Assembly (NCBI GenBank): GCA_028554755.1 | Contig: JAPTOF010000006.1 | Span: 5,822,501-5,886,500 of the forward strand | Length of the DNA: 64,000 nucleotides | Direction: 5' to 3' | DNA from: Cordia subcordata | Lineage: Eukaryota; Streptophyta; Magnoliopsida; Boraginales; Cordiaceae | Shown here: piece after piece, positions 12,001-24,104 of the stretch | Position numbering within the stretch: position 1 is the first letter of the stretch | How the letters are laid out: each line of letters opens with the position of its first letter | Translations under genes and position numbers: made by a program | The notes under the pieces: model-generated | The model's input: the letters and a program-made list of their open reading frames with translations, nothing else | Databases searched by the model: none | What the model was told of the DNA's origin: nothing

Positions 12001-15000
12001 ATGGCTATATGTGGAATTTGTTGTACTTAATATACATATAAAAAAGTAATTGCTTTCATATTAAAATTGATCCTGCAAAGAATCAGATAATCCTCTCATG
12101 TCCTTTTCCGGTGAACTTTGACCTGCAAAACAACAAAGCTAGGCACTAGTGTGGTACTGGCCGAAGAGCCTATTAAAGATGAAATACTTCCATTGCTTAT
12201 TTGTCTGTAGACGTATTTATTAGCATAGATGCATAAGAAGGTTATTCAAATCAACTATTTTATTACCTGCAGATAGGAGATCTCCACACTTGTGGATGAA
12301 GAAGATGTATTGGTTATTATATCCTCCATAGCTCTAATCATGATACCACGCTCTGACACGTCATCCTTACCCAGTCTGCCAAGTGTGTAAGTCTTGCCAG
12401 TACCTGTTTGACCGTAAGCCATTACTGTCCCATTATACCCATTCAGGACACTCTGCAAAAGTGAACCAAAATCGCCTTCATAGGATCAAATATTATACCC
12501 AAGGGAATGTTTGCTCTTTTTTACTCTCACCATGCAAAAAGAAGAAAGCGAAAAAAGAAGTCATCTAGAGTGAAGTGATCATCAAGGAATGATTAGGTCT
12601 AGATATTAAATGTATTACGGAAATACATTCATCTAATACTTCTTCATTATCACTCAGTAGTAACAGCTGAGCTCTTCTGACTTTACTCTTGCAATCCTAA
12701 TCAACACCAGAAGTCCAGAAGGCATCCTAGAATGCCAGAGTTTGCTTTTCAACATATACTTGCAAACTATTACTTTCAACTAACAGAAACTAAATGCCAC
12801 CATGCAATCTATGACATGATGCAATTCAACAACCCTAAAGCCACTCCTAGAATTAGTAACAAATTTCTAGGAACCTAGCTTAAGATTTCAACTATATGTC
12901 AAGGAATAGTACAAGTGGTTGGAACTATTCTCCCGAGAGTGCAGATGAGTGAGTTCAATTTCAGGGGCCAACAGTTGAGTTGGGGGTGGGGTAGGAAAAC
13001 GAAAGATCTCCTTTGCCACATACCTCAACTACAGGCTTTGCCACCACTTCATATACCCGCTTTTGAGATGCGCTTTCTGTAAATACTTCATCAAACCTGT
13101 AAGACTCGGAACTCCAGTTGTTTTTCCTCAACTTCATCCTCTTAAGCTGCACGAGATTACATAGGTTGTGAATAGTCAAAACCATTACTTGCTTCTACTG
13201 GAAAGGTCATAAACAGTTTACACCTCATGTGAGCATGAAACACACACGCTACATTCACCTAAAGCAAATAAGCAAACGCAAGCATGGATACACAAACACA
13301 AGCACAGAAAAACACACTCATAAAATTTTCCAGATGTGCAACAAGCAGTAAAATAAAAATGATATCTTATATCCAAGCCGTGAGTATCAATCACCTCAGG
13401 TTGTAACTCAACACAATCTGCATAATCAGGATCAGAGAGTTCCTCGGTATTTTTAGGACGAACTCTAATAGCAACTCTTACTCTGCCAGGCTCTGTAGAA
13501 GAGATTAGAATGGTTATCTTTAACATGTATTCTTTAACAAGTATATAATTTGGACAGCAATTCTTTAACTAGTAGTTAAAAACTAAACATGCAACACACA
13601 AAAAGTTAGTTCATCAGAACATTTGACAATGTCGCATCACTACAATATTAAATAACAATCTAATGTTTCATTTAAGTATCCATTTTGAATGATCTTGTAG
13701 TTCCCATTTAGTTACATTTTCAGAACAATGATATGATGCAACAGGCGAGGTGATCTTCCAAGTACAGTGCATTTGCATAGAGAAGAGTCAGCAATAGTTT
13801 ATCTTTACTTGTCTCAAATTTTTTAAAATTATTCTATATTGAAAGGCCTATTTAGATTAGGTTTTTTGTAATACACAAGTACTTTTTTCTAAGGAACACA
13901 TCTTTTTTACAATAAGCATTTGAATTGAATTTAAAAACAAGCTAAAATTTTGATAAAAACTTAATTTCATCCATTTTTGTCGAAAGCCAAATATTTTAAC
14001 TTTTAAAAAAATATACATAAATTTTAACAAAAACGAAAAGCCAATCCAAGTAAACCCAAAATATTATGAATATTATATCCACCGCTAAAACAAAATAACA
14101 GGGCCTGTTTCCCGTGCCATGCTCTTAAACAAGTCAGGTCCTCTTCGAAACTTGAACTGCTACGTCTCCACCCCCGTTCATTTTTGGATATTACAAGAAT
14201 TTTGTATCCATGAATATACCAAAATCCATAAACAAAACCTAATCATGAGCAAAACTAGAATCTAATTCGGCCCTAGCTCACCTCCCAACACCGAATTCCC
14301 CTAGTTCATTCCGTATGCCTTTCTCATTGGTTCTCTACTTAGTTCTACTTTGATTTCTGCTCTGTGTGTTATATTTTTATTTTAAGATACTTATTCTATT
14401 AAAATAAAGATACATTTTATAAAATTTAAGAAATTTTTATCATATATTTTATAAAAATTCAAAACAAAATCATCTATCTATTAAATTTTGGATAATTTTA
14501 TATTATTTTAAGATACTTATCTATTAAAATTTGAAGGTATTTTATAAGATTTAAAATATCTTATAAAAAATAAATAATTCATCTTATCTTATTTTTTTCA
14601 ACTATAAAATACATAATATCTTATAAAAAAATAAACAATCCATCTTATTTTATTTTTTTTAACTATAAAATGAATAATATATATGATAAGATATCTTAAA
14701 ATAATATAAAATATCTCTAAATTTTAATAGATAAATATTTTAAAATAATTTAAAATATCTCCAAATTTTAATATATAAATATTTTAAAATAAGACCATTC
14801 CAAATACTATTCATGTATCTTAGTTTTGGCAGTTTAGATTTAAGCTCCCTTCATCTAAAAACTGATCACAGTATACACACATAGCTACTTGTTACCACTT
14901 AGGCACAAATAGACCGAGCATAGAAGCCTCACGGTGGAGTCCACACACTACATTACAAACTATCTTTGCACTCGCGGCAGGTTTTTAACTTGGTTACGTT

Positions 15001-15610
15001 TGAGCTTAATTTTCTATCAATCGAATTTGTAACGATCAAGTTCTTGGCGCTGTTATTGCAAAATTTCTCATGCACGTAAAAAGAATCTATTGTGTATGGA
15101 ATATCATTCGTTAGTAGTACAAGAAAAATAAAATGCGCCATCCTACGTAGACTGTAGTGAAAAGTCGTGATCACAATAATGAGACAATATGCTGCAAAAT
15201 AAACGGGGCACCATATCACGTGCACTTATTGGTCCCGTCACGTAGTAGTGTGTGATATTTTATTAAAAAGAAAAAGTAGAAGCAAAAATCTTCGCTAAAC
15301 CTGGATCGTTATCGAGATGATGTGGCAGAGGCTGAGAATGCGTACGAGAAACCGGCGTGACGGAGCGCTTAGTAGAAGAAGCAGAAGCAGAAGATGACAA
15401 CGATGACGATGAAGATGATGATAATGGAGTTGGTTTAGAGTTGCGAGCAACAACAGAATGGTGGAGGAGCCGTGGTGGTGGCTGTGCTCCTCCGGCGCCC
15501 CCGTGATTGGCATGTCTTGTTGTGGAAGGAGACGGAGGAGGGCGAGGCGGCGGCCTGTTGTTGTCGGACCTGTGGGTTATCGAAGACCTTGTCGTCGTGG
15601 CGGACGACAT
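1..15610 (-). CDS. KIN-UC: Armadillo-repeat kinesin, KIN-UC/ARK1 type (3' end beyond window)
   Basis: Plus-end microtubule motor of the plant ungrouped kinesins with a C-terminal armadillo domain; Arabidopsis ARK1 acts on endoplasmic microtubules in root hairs. Exons (high to low): 15301-15610, 13395-13492, 13024-13146, 12267-12452, 10867-11088, 10523-10673, 10165-10314, 9168-9256, 8235-8447, 7662-7796, 7363-7497, 6860-7039, 6390-6569, 5764-5889, 5388-5516, 5221-5287, 4988-5080, 2990-3115, 1-16 (partial); phases all agree, giving about 909 residues here. A Ser/Pro-rich N-terminus (1-103) precedes the motor (about 106-443): P-loop GQTGTGKT at 191-198, switch I NTESSRSH at 302-309, switch II DLAGSE at 353-358. 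Coiled coil spans about 444-800; armadillo repeats start near 830 ([12 protein letters not shown]). The start ATG (15608-15610) follows a TC-rich leader. The exon at 5221-5287 uses a GC donor. Length and coiled coil favour KIN-UC over KIN-UA/UB; the remaining armadillo repeats lie outside the window. Confidence 0.93.
17..2989 (-). other. Large kinesin intron 18, no gene seen
   Basis: Intron between the exon at 2990-3115 and the 16-base piece of the next exon at the window edge. Donor GT and acceptor AG are both visible and the phase (1) fits: the joined residues read N-G/E-M-N-Q-G, as expected in this family. The interior is AT-rich with no coding signal. Around 2490-2520 there is a small CCCGTGCATCTCATGGG near-hairpin like those at other repeat ends in this window. 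Confidence 0.6.
3484..3869 (+). pseudogene. Processed (intronless) retrocopy of ribosomal protein eS24 (RPS24)
   Basis: Lies antisense inside kinesin intron 17 (3116-4987). From 3522 an open frame encodes a near-complete eS24 ([14 protein letters not shown]..., [41 protein letters not shown]) with no introns, as expected for a cDNA-derived copy; eS24 is a 40S ribosomal protein. The original ATG at 3484 starts MVDKAVT, but a one-base deletion just after codon 7 puts it out of frame with the body. The C-terminus also departs from the family after the KKI: the Lys-rich tail is replaced by SGIRASLVN and a stop. The join coincides with TGGTATCAGAGCC (3842-3854), a primer-binding-site motif. A GA-rich leader at 3463-3479 resembles a 5' UTR. 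It could in principle start at the internal ATG 3522 and make about 115 residues, but damage at both ends argues for a pseudogene. Confidence 0.85.
3943..4200 (+). mobile_element. Very small LTR-type element (TRIM/SMART-like), partly rearranged
   Basis: Two near-identical blocks of about 60-69 bp (3943-4011 and about 4138-4200) begin TGTTA and end GGTGGTAAC(A). They flank a short interior that starts with TGGTATCAGAGCC (4018-4030), the complement of initiator-Met tRNA used as primer-binding site by many plant Copia elements, and ends with a purine-rich GTGGGGGACG. This is the layout of terminal-repeat retrotransposons in miniature. A third partial block (4199-4230) follows directly, so the locus is tandem or nested and no clean target-site duplication is visible. 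No coding capacity. Confidence 0.55.
5219..5220 (-). other. GC splice donor in kinesin intron 16
   Basis: The exon encoding [12 protein letters not shown] ends GAAGAAG and is followed by GCAAGA rather than GT. The next exon (from 5080) restores the conserved V-G-L-Q-K-I-L only with this boundary, and the phase (1) fits. GC-AG introns are a minor but normal class in plants. Confidence 0.75.
12900..12985 (+). mobile_element. Possible tRNA-derived SINE fragment in kinesin intron 3
   Basis: TAGTACAAGTGG at 12907-12918 fits the RNA polymerase III A box, and AGTTCAATTTC at 12952-12962 is a weakened B box at about tRNA spacing. No poly(A) tail or target-site duplication was recognised, so this is either an old SINE or chance. 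Confidence 0.35.
13845..14057. mobile_element. MITE family A, degenerate copy in kinesin intron 1
   Basis: Starts GGCCTATTTAGATTAGG and ends with an imperfect inverted copy, AGCCAATCCAAGTAAACCC, about 213 bp apart. The interior is A/T-rich with poly-T near the left end and poly-A near the right, as in the better copies at 30464-30678 and 35984-36211. Confidence 0.5.
14378..14800. mobile_element. MITE family B-related AT-rich block
   Basis: Contains repeated ATTTTAAGATACTTAT and its inverse and ends near TTTTAAAATAAGACCATTCC. It resembles the element at 56176-56520 but is internally duplicated and lacks intact termini. It sits in kinesin intron 1. Confidence 0.4.
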
Positions 15611-15641
15611 TGTTCTTCGAGAACACAGAAATGGTGGATAT

Positions 15642-15646
15642 GGAGA

Positions 15647-15679
<33 letters not shown>

Positions 15680-15680
15680 G
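15642..15680. repeat. GA/TC microsatellite in kinesin 5' leader
   Basis: An imperfect (GA)n run, read as (TC)n on the kinesin strand, lies 32-70 bases upstream of the kinesin ATG and therefore probably in the 5' UTR. TC-rich leaders are common in plant genes; a regulatory role here is only inference. Confidence 0.8.
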
Positions 15681-18600
15681 CGGCTTTTTTGGAGTCTGGA
15701 AAAGTGAAGAGAAAAGAGGGAAGAAAGAAGGATTTGAGTTGAGACAAAAAGGCTGTGAGAGTGAAAAGTTTGAGGCCGGCACGTTCGCGTTCGTGCGTGT
15801 TGTTCTTGAACAAAAGAATGTTTCAATTTGTTGTTTCTTTTTCTTTTCTTTCTTTGTGTGTGTTATTGCGTTGCCACTCCTACTTCCCGCGTTTCTTCTA
15901 TGGACCACTCTGGACTGGGTTTTTTTTTTTTTTTTTAGAAAATGTAATAACTCTTTGATTTGATTTTTTTTTAAGTTTAGATATGATTTTTTTAGAAGTT
16001 AGAACTTTTAGCTTCTCAAAAAAAAAATTCAAAATTTATTAAAAAAAGGCCAATTCAAACGGGTTCTATATCTTTTTTTATTTTTATTTTTAAACCTCTC
16101 TCTATGAAATGCGAGTTCAGGTCATATTATTTTTAGAGTTTTTTAGATTTAATTTTATAAAATAATTAATTTTAAAAAAAAGATAGAAATTTTGACTTCT
16201 GAAAAAAAGTTGAAAATAAAATTTTTTAAAAGTTTTAGCTTTTTTTAAAAATTTTGATCAAAATACTTATTGCAAAAAAAAATATTTTCTTTGGATAGAA
16301 AAAAAATATTTTTTATAAAAAAAAAGTCAATTTAAACAGGCCTTTAAAAGAGTAATTCTAGTTGCTAGAACTACCCCTTAATTTTGAATTCTCATATTCT
16401 TTAAAATACTTCAATAAAAGGCATTTTGTGCTTAGTGATTTGATAATGAAAAAAATTGTCGCAATTTTATGAATCATAAGTGCTTATTAAAAGATTAAAA
16501 ATGCGGATAGTCTTTTATCTTTATCATGTTTATCACCTAACTTTCTTCTTTTATAGATGTGGTACATGTTGGTTCTTAAAATGAAATATGTCCAAATTAG
16601 TCAAAAATATGACAAAATAAACAAAATATCAAAATTATAAACTGTTTATTAAAATTAAAGTACAAGAGTTATCTAATGACCAATGTACAACTTTGATAAG
16701 ATATCCCAAAAAAAAAAAAAAAAGACTTTGATAAGATTCATAAAAGTTTATTGATAATTGAGCCTACTGTATTAAATCACTCACTAGTATTTATAAGAGG
16801 CCCCATGATAAAAGAAAGAAAAGCAATTAAAGAACTAGCTTGGAAATAGAACGAAGATCGCTCGTACACTAGTACGCCTTTCGTGATTTGACCAAAAATA
16901 TCATCATTGCTCTTGCAAGAATTTGGTATGTTTAAAGTTGGTTTAGGTTGGTTATTTTTAGAAGTATTTGTGTATTTTTTAAGAAGTTAAAAATTATGAT
17001 TTTTAAAAAAAATTTAAAAATTAAATTATTTTAGAGTTTTAGATCTTTCTTAAAATTCCAATTATAATATTAATAAAAAAAATGTGTTTTTTTTTAATAA
17101 AAAATTGTGTTTTTTTTTAATAAAAAAACTAGTTAAAAAAAAAAACTAATCCAAACAAATCCTTATGCTTTTATGATTGATTGCCCAAAATTTACATCTT
17201 TGCCGTGTAATATCATCATAATCCATTAATAATTCACATTCACTAAATTTGATAATATCACAACTTTATAAAAGAGATCGTTTCCCGGCCCTTTTCCAAA
17301 CCGATTTTTAGAAATTGGGTAAGGAAAAAGTCAGAAGTGAAAATTGGAGAGTATGTAGAAAAAGAGACCGAGATTTTCTTATTTATATCCTCATTTTGAT
17401 AATTTATTTGGAAAATACTTTTGTTTTGAAATCATTTTTAAATCTACCACTTTTCGGTGTTTAAATTACCAAAATGGCGAATAAGTTACCATTTTTGAAA
17501 CATTTCAAAATTTCATACTTGAAATTTTAAATGGATTGTGGAATTAATGCGAGTTCGATAATTGAATTATCGAAACGGTAAATTACTTACCATTTTGATA
17601 ATTGAATTATTGAAACTTACCTAGACCATGAGTGAGTTACCTTTTTAGTAATTCAATTACCGAACTAGCATTCATTACGCAGCCTATTTAAAATTCAAAT
17701 ATAAGAATTTAAATCGTCTCAAAAACAGTAAAAACGAAAACTCATTCGCTGTTTGGTAATTTAAACATTGAAAATGATAAATTTAAAAAAAAAATTCAAA
17801 ATAAGGGTATATTCGGAAAAAAAAATTTATCAAAATAAGGGGTACAAACAAAAATCCTTCTCTTTTTCCCCGGGGAAAAGGGGATCTCCTGTATTTAAAT
17901 CCCAGATGTCACAAGGCCCACAAAGGGGGGCCTCTTATTTGAAAAGCTTGCGGAATGAGTGAAAGCCATAATCTGAACGCTAGTATTTAAGTTATACAAT
18001 CTTGTCGCGTCCATGACATTGACCCACTAGTGGAAGAAGAAGATGGAGAGAAATTGCATTAGTGCTCAAATGAGATCTTTAATGCCCCCTTGTGATGTGG
18101 CTTTTTGTCTGTTCTGAACATCCCCTAACAGATGGACGAACATGTGAGGCTCAACATGGGTTGCCGGCTCACCAACTGGTCGTCTATACATAGGGTTATT
18201 GGACGGGTCGATTAAATAACTGCATTGTCATTTTACCACTATTAATTTTTTTTTCTCGTAATTTTATAAATTTTTTTGGATGAGAACGAAAAAATTCATT
18301 CCACAATAAAAAGTACAGGTTAACCAATCCTAGCGGGATGAAAATCCAAGAGTGACACCCTGACAAGGAGAGGAAGAATATCTAATCCCGAGTCACCGGC
18401 AAGCAATTCTTAAAATGAGATTGACTGTCTTACAAATCACTTAAAACAACAATTTCGAGAAACAAGTAACGTTACAGACTGCAGAAAAATTATTGTACAG
18501 GGCTTTGAAGAAGAAACGACATCTTCTACTGTGTTGAGTGTCAACTCTTCGGTACATTGTTTTGTCGTTTCGTTCTTTCGCCAACAGTCGGAATGGAAAA

Positions 18601-19396
18601 TGGAAAGACAAGAGAATATAATGTCAGATCCCGAATTCTACTTTTCCTTGTCTCAACGATGTGCACAGACGTCTCAAGTCCTGAATTGTCGGTAACATGG
18701 CAATGGACCATCTGGCTGGCAAATGTCATCCCCCTCTTTCTACCCGAATGCAGTGAAAGGTGAATTTCCAGGATTTGGATCCCGTCAGGACAGAACTCGT
18801 AACGTCATAAAAGATATTCATCGACGTGACAACCGATAAAACAAAAACAAATGACTTGATCAGAATAACTCACTATCATTGAATTTAATGTCATATATTA
18901 TGAGAAGATCCAAATCCGAGTCTTGAAAACTAAAAAGAACATGTACAAATTCTTCTTCGTGAGATCAACGGAAAAGGTCCGTTTTTTCACCACTGAATTA
19001 TCATCTTTGTTGCAAATCCAGTCTAACTACGGACTGTAGTCATTAACAAAAGAGTTGCAAAGAATCATTTTAGCCATCATTTATCACCAGAGACTTGTCC
19101 GGAGTGGTCACTTGCCTAACTGCATCATATACGTCCCGGTTTCAGAAAATCCACATGTAAACGAAGACTGATGTCCTCTGAAGGTCAAGAGCTCTACACA
19201 AAGAATGGGAACAATACAGCAGACCTTGCTGACGCTTATCAGCTCAAATGTACCCATTATACCTACAAGACTTGAGAGTTGCAACAGCCTCACAAATATC
19301 TGCAAAATCACAGCATACCTGTGAAGCTGAGTCTTTTACTCCCATGATATAAAATATTTCCACCTCTATCCGTTTTGGCAGCAACAGCCAACAGGT
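15681..19396. other. Intergenic: kinesin promoter side and SVR1 3' side; degenerate MITE pieces
   Basis: No gene recognised. Degenerate family-A MITE ends occur at about 16050-16070 (GGCCAATTCAAACGGG), 16325-16343 (GTCAATTTAAACAGGCC) and 16936-17162 (GGTTTAGGTTGG to ACTAATCCAAACAAATCC). Long A and T runs fill 15920-17160. From about 18000 to 19396 the sequence is of more even composition and probably holds the SVR1 3' UTR, whose end cannot be placed. Confidence 0.55.
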
Positions 19397-22300
19397 TTAA
19401 CTCTTCAACCCAAGTGCCCTAAGATTTGGTTGTTTGAGTTCAACGTGTTTCCCGAGCCTATCAAAATGAAGATCATTACTCATAAGAATCCAAAATATAA
19501 ATGGCAAAAGGGAATATACAAGCCATTTTGAAAAGTGAGGCCTTTGACAACAAAACTAGAAGTGGTTGAGACAGCATTTAGAAACTTAAACGCAAACACT
19601 CAAAGGCAACTCACAAGTGTCATTATCTGCTCTCCCAGGACTACATACACAGTCATGTAAGAGCTCTAAGAAAGATGACTTAACAACACACACAGGTCTC
19701 CAAACACTACATATCACAAAATATGCAGATATACACATTCCCTGATCCTTTCCAGCCGGGGAAAAGGAGAGAGTAAAGCACGTAATCTTACAAATCCAGC
19801 ACTTGAGTCACTTTTTTGTGAGATGAAATAGTGATCAGTTAATCAATTTTTTTTATCTGTCAAATTTCCTCTTTCCACAGCATTTTCATTAAGGTATGTA
19901 TTTACATAAAATGTGCTCACTCGGAGGAGTAAACATGAATAGATTCTATGGAAGTTGCAAACTTTAAGATCCAGGAGATGGCCTGCCATCCGTTCAGCAT
20001 AAAGTAGGGATACAGTATTAGACTGACAAGGGATTTTCTTCCTCAAGTGGACAAGGAAACGGCAATCCAAATTTACTTTGTCTCATAAAAATGAGCCCGG
20101 GAGATATATCATTGCACTTCGGATGTGGTAAAGTTCTCTATTAATGATTTAAAAGTAGTGAATATCAAAGTTCTAAAATATTAATCAACAGACTTAATCT
20201 TCACTTAATTTTGCAAACCTGATTAATACATTGTTGGATGAATGATATATCAGAATACTCGGTTAATTTATGCTCTACAAGAACAATTTTTTTCCTCCAT
20301 CAATATAATCACTTATTATACAATTCCCAAGAACAATTCTTTTCCTCCATCAATGTAATCACTTATTATACAATTCCCCCTTATTTACATGCTATCATTA
20401 TGCTGCTTCCAACTATGAGCTTTCTGCACAAGATCAAAGAGCCTCTTCTAGATCCTGGCGCATCTAAAAGTCACATGTGCCGAGGAATAGCATCTAACCA
20501 CTGATGGAATCATATTGTGTTCAGAAAGATTGACAAAATTATTATTCCTCTGATTTTGCATCAGATATGACAGACCGCCTTTTCAAGTTCAAATTATGTC
20601 GTTCACATCTTCCGAGAAGCCCGTCAGTAAATTCTAATGAAGACAAAGTTAATTGGTCACATCCAACAACTCTAGGTCAAGAAATAAGTAGATATCTAGA
20701 AGCAGTAATTAATAGCGTTGTCCGCAAATTAAAAAGGAATCGCAGCAACATGATTACGAACTAACATGCTTGTGCTACTGACAAGTCATATGAATTTTCA
20801 TGAAATATCCATGAAAACAATGTAGAAAGTATGATGAGAAAGCACTTACGCAAGATCAGACGGAAGCCTGAAACCCCCTATCCGTACACGCTTCAGCGCA
20901 TGAATCTAGAATAAGCAAAATCACGGTAAAATTAGCCAAAAACAACTTACAAAGAGATTAATTGAAAACGATGAAAGAAGAAGGAAAACAAATGAAGCAA
21001 TCCAACACAGTTAAAATCAAATATCTTCATGCCTCTAGTTTTTGTATAAGATGAAATATTACCAATGCAGAACTTCAAATTTAAAACTGTTAGCTAGGTT
21101 TTCAATAAAACTAAATTGAATTTCTCTGGAAAACAAAGAAGCAAAAAGAAATAGATGATCATGATTATTACAACTAGTCTATCATTTTACAACCACTGAA
21201 ATTTATTTTTCAAGAAGGGCTAGCACAGGAGGGTACTTGACATTCCCTTTTTACATCTATTATTGATGAACCAACGGTAACAGCCAGCAGTCAAAATGTG
21301 ATCTCTAAAAGCATCTAGGATGGTGTGAAAAATGGGTGAAAGATAAAAGCTACCCGAAGTCCAGCATTTTTCACAAGTTCCCGCACTTCATGGCGTCTTC
21401 CCTCATGAACCTGCACATTTAATCAACAGTGGGGAAGATTCTACAATTAGGCAATTGACAAGAAGCACAAACACAAATGATAAGCAACTTATCCTTTAAC
21501 ACAAATGTTTGCCACTAGCGAGCTGGCTCCACTGTTTCTATACTGGCCACTGTAGAAGTTTGATTTAAGGGCTCTTTGAGGGATAAAGCAATACCTAGGG
21601 CCACTTCAAAGTAATTAACTAAAGACAAATTTTTAATTCATAAAATGTGTAATATCTAAAACACACCTAAGGCAAATAGGATTCAAAATAATAGTATTCT
21701 CAAATGCCTCCCTGGCAAAGCCAAAAGTACTTGAGTTGGCTGTAACACCTTTAGGTTCTCACAGTAAAATAAAAATTACACTTAACAGTCAAAGATATCA
21801 AACAGTAATACGGAACATAATAAAAAAAATCTCCATTCTATCAACGAGATCCCCTTTTATCCTTTTGCTCTCCTAGCAACATGCATCTTTTGAAAAGCTT
21901 TACCTTCTCCTTATCCTAATTCCTCCCAATAATTGTTATGAAACGCATTTCATTCTGAAGAATTCTTCAACAATGAAGAAGATGGTGAAGTTTAAGAGAA
22001 CAAGAACCACTCCCAATAATTGTTATAGAACGCATTTCATTCCGAAGAATTCTTCAAACAACGAAGAAGATTTGAAGTCAAAAAAACAAGAACCAAAATC
22101 AACTCCACCCAAGCATATTGCAGCTGAATAGTCAACGCTAGCAGATGTATAAATATTCATAAATCGAGAGCAAAAATTGGTACCACAATCCGAAGTCGAG
22201 GTCTTGATATATCTGGTTGACGGGGTAACAACTCCACAACATCAGGTGTACAATGTACACCTTCAATAGTTGTACCTTCACTGATGGCAAACAAGTGGCG

Positions 22301-24104
22301 CTTGTTGACTTCACCATTTATAGTTGCTATATATCTACCTCCAAGATAGAAAATTAAAGTCATTGCAAGACAAATGAAATGTTGAATGATCTTCACATAT
22401 ACCTACAAAGATATTTTTTTTGAGAAGTATCTATGAAGATATTATTTCGTCAACTTATAATGCTTCTTGATGATAAACCAGATATATCAACTTCAGTGCA
22501 CCTAGAGTTCTGTTTTCATCCTAAACACAAGAAATTATTAAGTAACATGAGGAGACGTAACGGATAGGGACCTTACTCCTTGGACAAATTTGACGAAGGA
22601 TGTGAAAGCTTATGAGCAAACTCCCCTGAAACATCATATACGATCCACATTAGTGCACATGCATGAATTATCTTATCCACCCTACCAGTTCTCTGTAAGA
22701 AGAAAGTCTTTTTCAGTGTTGTCGTATATACCATCATTCGTCACAATAATCAACCCAGTTGTGTTAACATCAAGACGCCCAACAGTGAATAAACGTGGCC
22801 TCGGCTGTCCTGCATGTCTCCTGTCCTGAATGACAACAAATGACATTTAGTAACAGACAACAAAAATCTCATATTCTAAAAACCAAACTCTTGTTTTAGA
22901 GATAGACAGACAATCAAAAACAGATATTGAAATTCAGCGGAACTTACCCAATTCTTCATATAATCATCAAATAGAGACATCACTGACTTGGTCTCTTTCT
23001 CCCCAGATGAGCATATATATCTGCACCATTCCACCATTATATAAAGCCAATCAACTCTAACTCTGATACCTTCATATAAAGTGCAAAAAAATTCTCAAGC
23101 AAGAATCTAAACATGAGACGGAGTGATGGACAAACCCTTTTGGCTTGTTCAGGGCCAGATACAGTTTCGGAGGCAGTTTCTTAGGTAGTCGACTCCCATT
23201 CACGTAAATTACATCCCTCACTGGATCAACTCTAGTCTACCTCATTAACCAAAAACCAACATTGATAATCAGATACACATATTATAGATACATGCGACTG
23301 TGGCGCGCGCACACATATACGACAATACAAGGAAACATAATACATACCAAAACTATTAGCGAAATTTTACCTGCGGGGTATTGCAAACTGAACCGTTCAC
23401 AGTAACCTTCCCTTGAAAAATTAGTTCTTCACTGCTTCGCCTCGACGCCACTGTTGAAACAACCCGCATTTTTTGCCAAAAAATACCATGTCATTGTCAT
23501 GAAAAAGTAAACTAGAAGCCACTGAAAACAGACAAATAATATGGAAATGCTGACGATTACCTCCAGCAGCAGCAAGAACTTTAGCAAGGCGCTGAGGCGG
23601 GTCCCGGAAATTCTCGTTGTAATAACGGCGAGCCGCCTTGGAAAGCTTCGGCTCGGCGGAGGAAACCAGCGGCTTCTTGGCTCTGGACTCCTTCTTCTCC
23701 TTCTCCTTCTCCTTCTTCTTCTTCTTGTTGCCCGTCTTTGCGTCGGCTATTGCTTGAAGGAGACGCGCCGGAGGGCCGTGTTGAAGCGTGAGGTTTCCCT
23801 TCTCGTCGCGGACGATCCATGGGATGTAGAGCTGGTCCCCGAGTTCACTCACTGAGTCTGCGCCGGAGTTGGCAGTTGAGGTACCTTTCGATTCGAGTTC
23901 GGGTTCTGGTTCGGACTTGGGTTTGGGCTTGGGCTTGGGAGGGGCGAAGGTGATGTTGAATTCGGTGGTGGAGGGAGAGAATGAGGAGGTAATGAAGGTG
24001 CGAAGATGGCGGTGGGCGGTGCGGGTGAAAGGTAATGGTTTGGAGAGGTGGAAAGAAGTGAAGGCCGTGGAGGCTGCGGCTACCGCCGCCGCTATCGCCG
24101 CCAT
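19397..24104 (-). CDS. SVR1: Plastid ribosomal large-subunit pseudouridine synthase, RsuA family (SVR1-type)
   Basis: Isomerises uridine to pseudouridine in rRNA, here predicted in the chloroplast; Arabidopsis SVR1 mutants suppress var2 leaf variegation and disturb plastid rRNA processing. Exons: 23561-24104, 23371-23450, 23136-23236, 22948-23020, 22732-22825, 22577-22625, 22184-22334, 21354-21410, 20850-20905, 19397-19457; all phases agree and give 421 residues, close to the Arabidopsis length. The Ala/Ser/Thr-rich start (1-45) looks like a transit peptide; a Pro-Lys stretch and a Lys-rich stretch (KTGNKKKKKEKEK) follow. An S4-like RNA-binding segment runs from about 170 to 225 (AKVLAAAG-VASRRSSEELI, QGKVTVNG). 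The catalytic motif GRLDVNTTGLIIVTNDG carries the active-site Asp near residue 285. The family motif HEGRRHEVRELV and a C-terminal KRVRIGGFRL complete the domain. No defect seen. Confidence 0.94.
20279..20378. repeat. 50-bp tandem direct repeat in SVR1 last intron
   Basis: Two adjacent 50-bp units (20279-20328 and 20329-20378) start AAGAACAATT and differ at only a few positions, consistent with a recent local duplication. Confidence 0.85.
21924..22095. repeat. 86-bp tandem direct repeat in SVR1 intron 7
   Basis: Two adjacent units (21924-22010 and 22011-22095) start TCCCAATAATTGTTAT and end with CAAGAACC. They differ by small indels and a few substitutions, so this is a local tandem duplication. 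Confidence 0.8.

Noticed and set aside
15458..15963. Long plus-strand open frames opposite the kinesin first exon
   Set aside because: They are antisense shadows of the Ser/Pro-rich kinesin N-terminus and the GA repeat; no domain or codon logic of their own.
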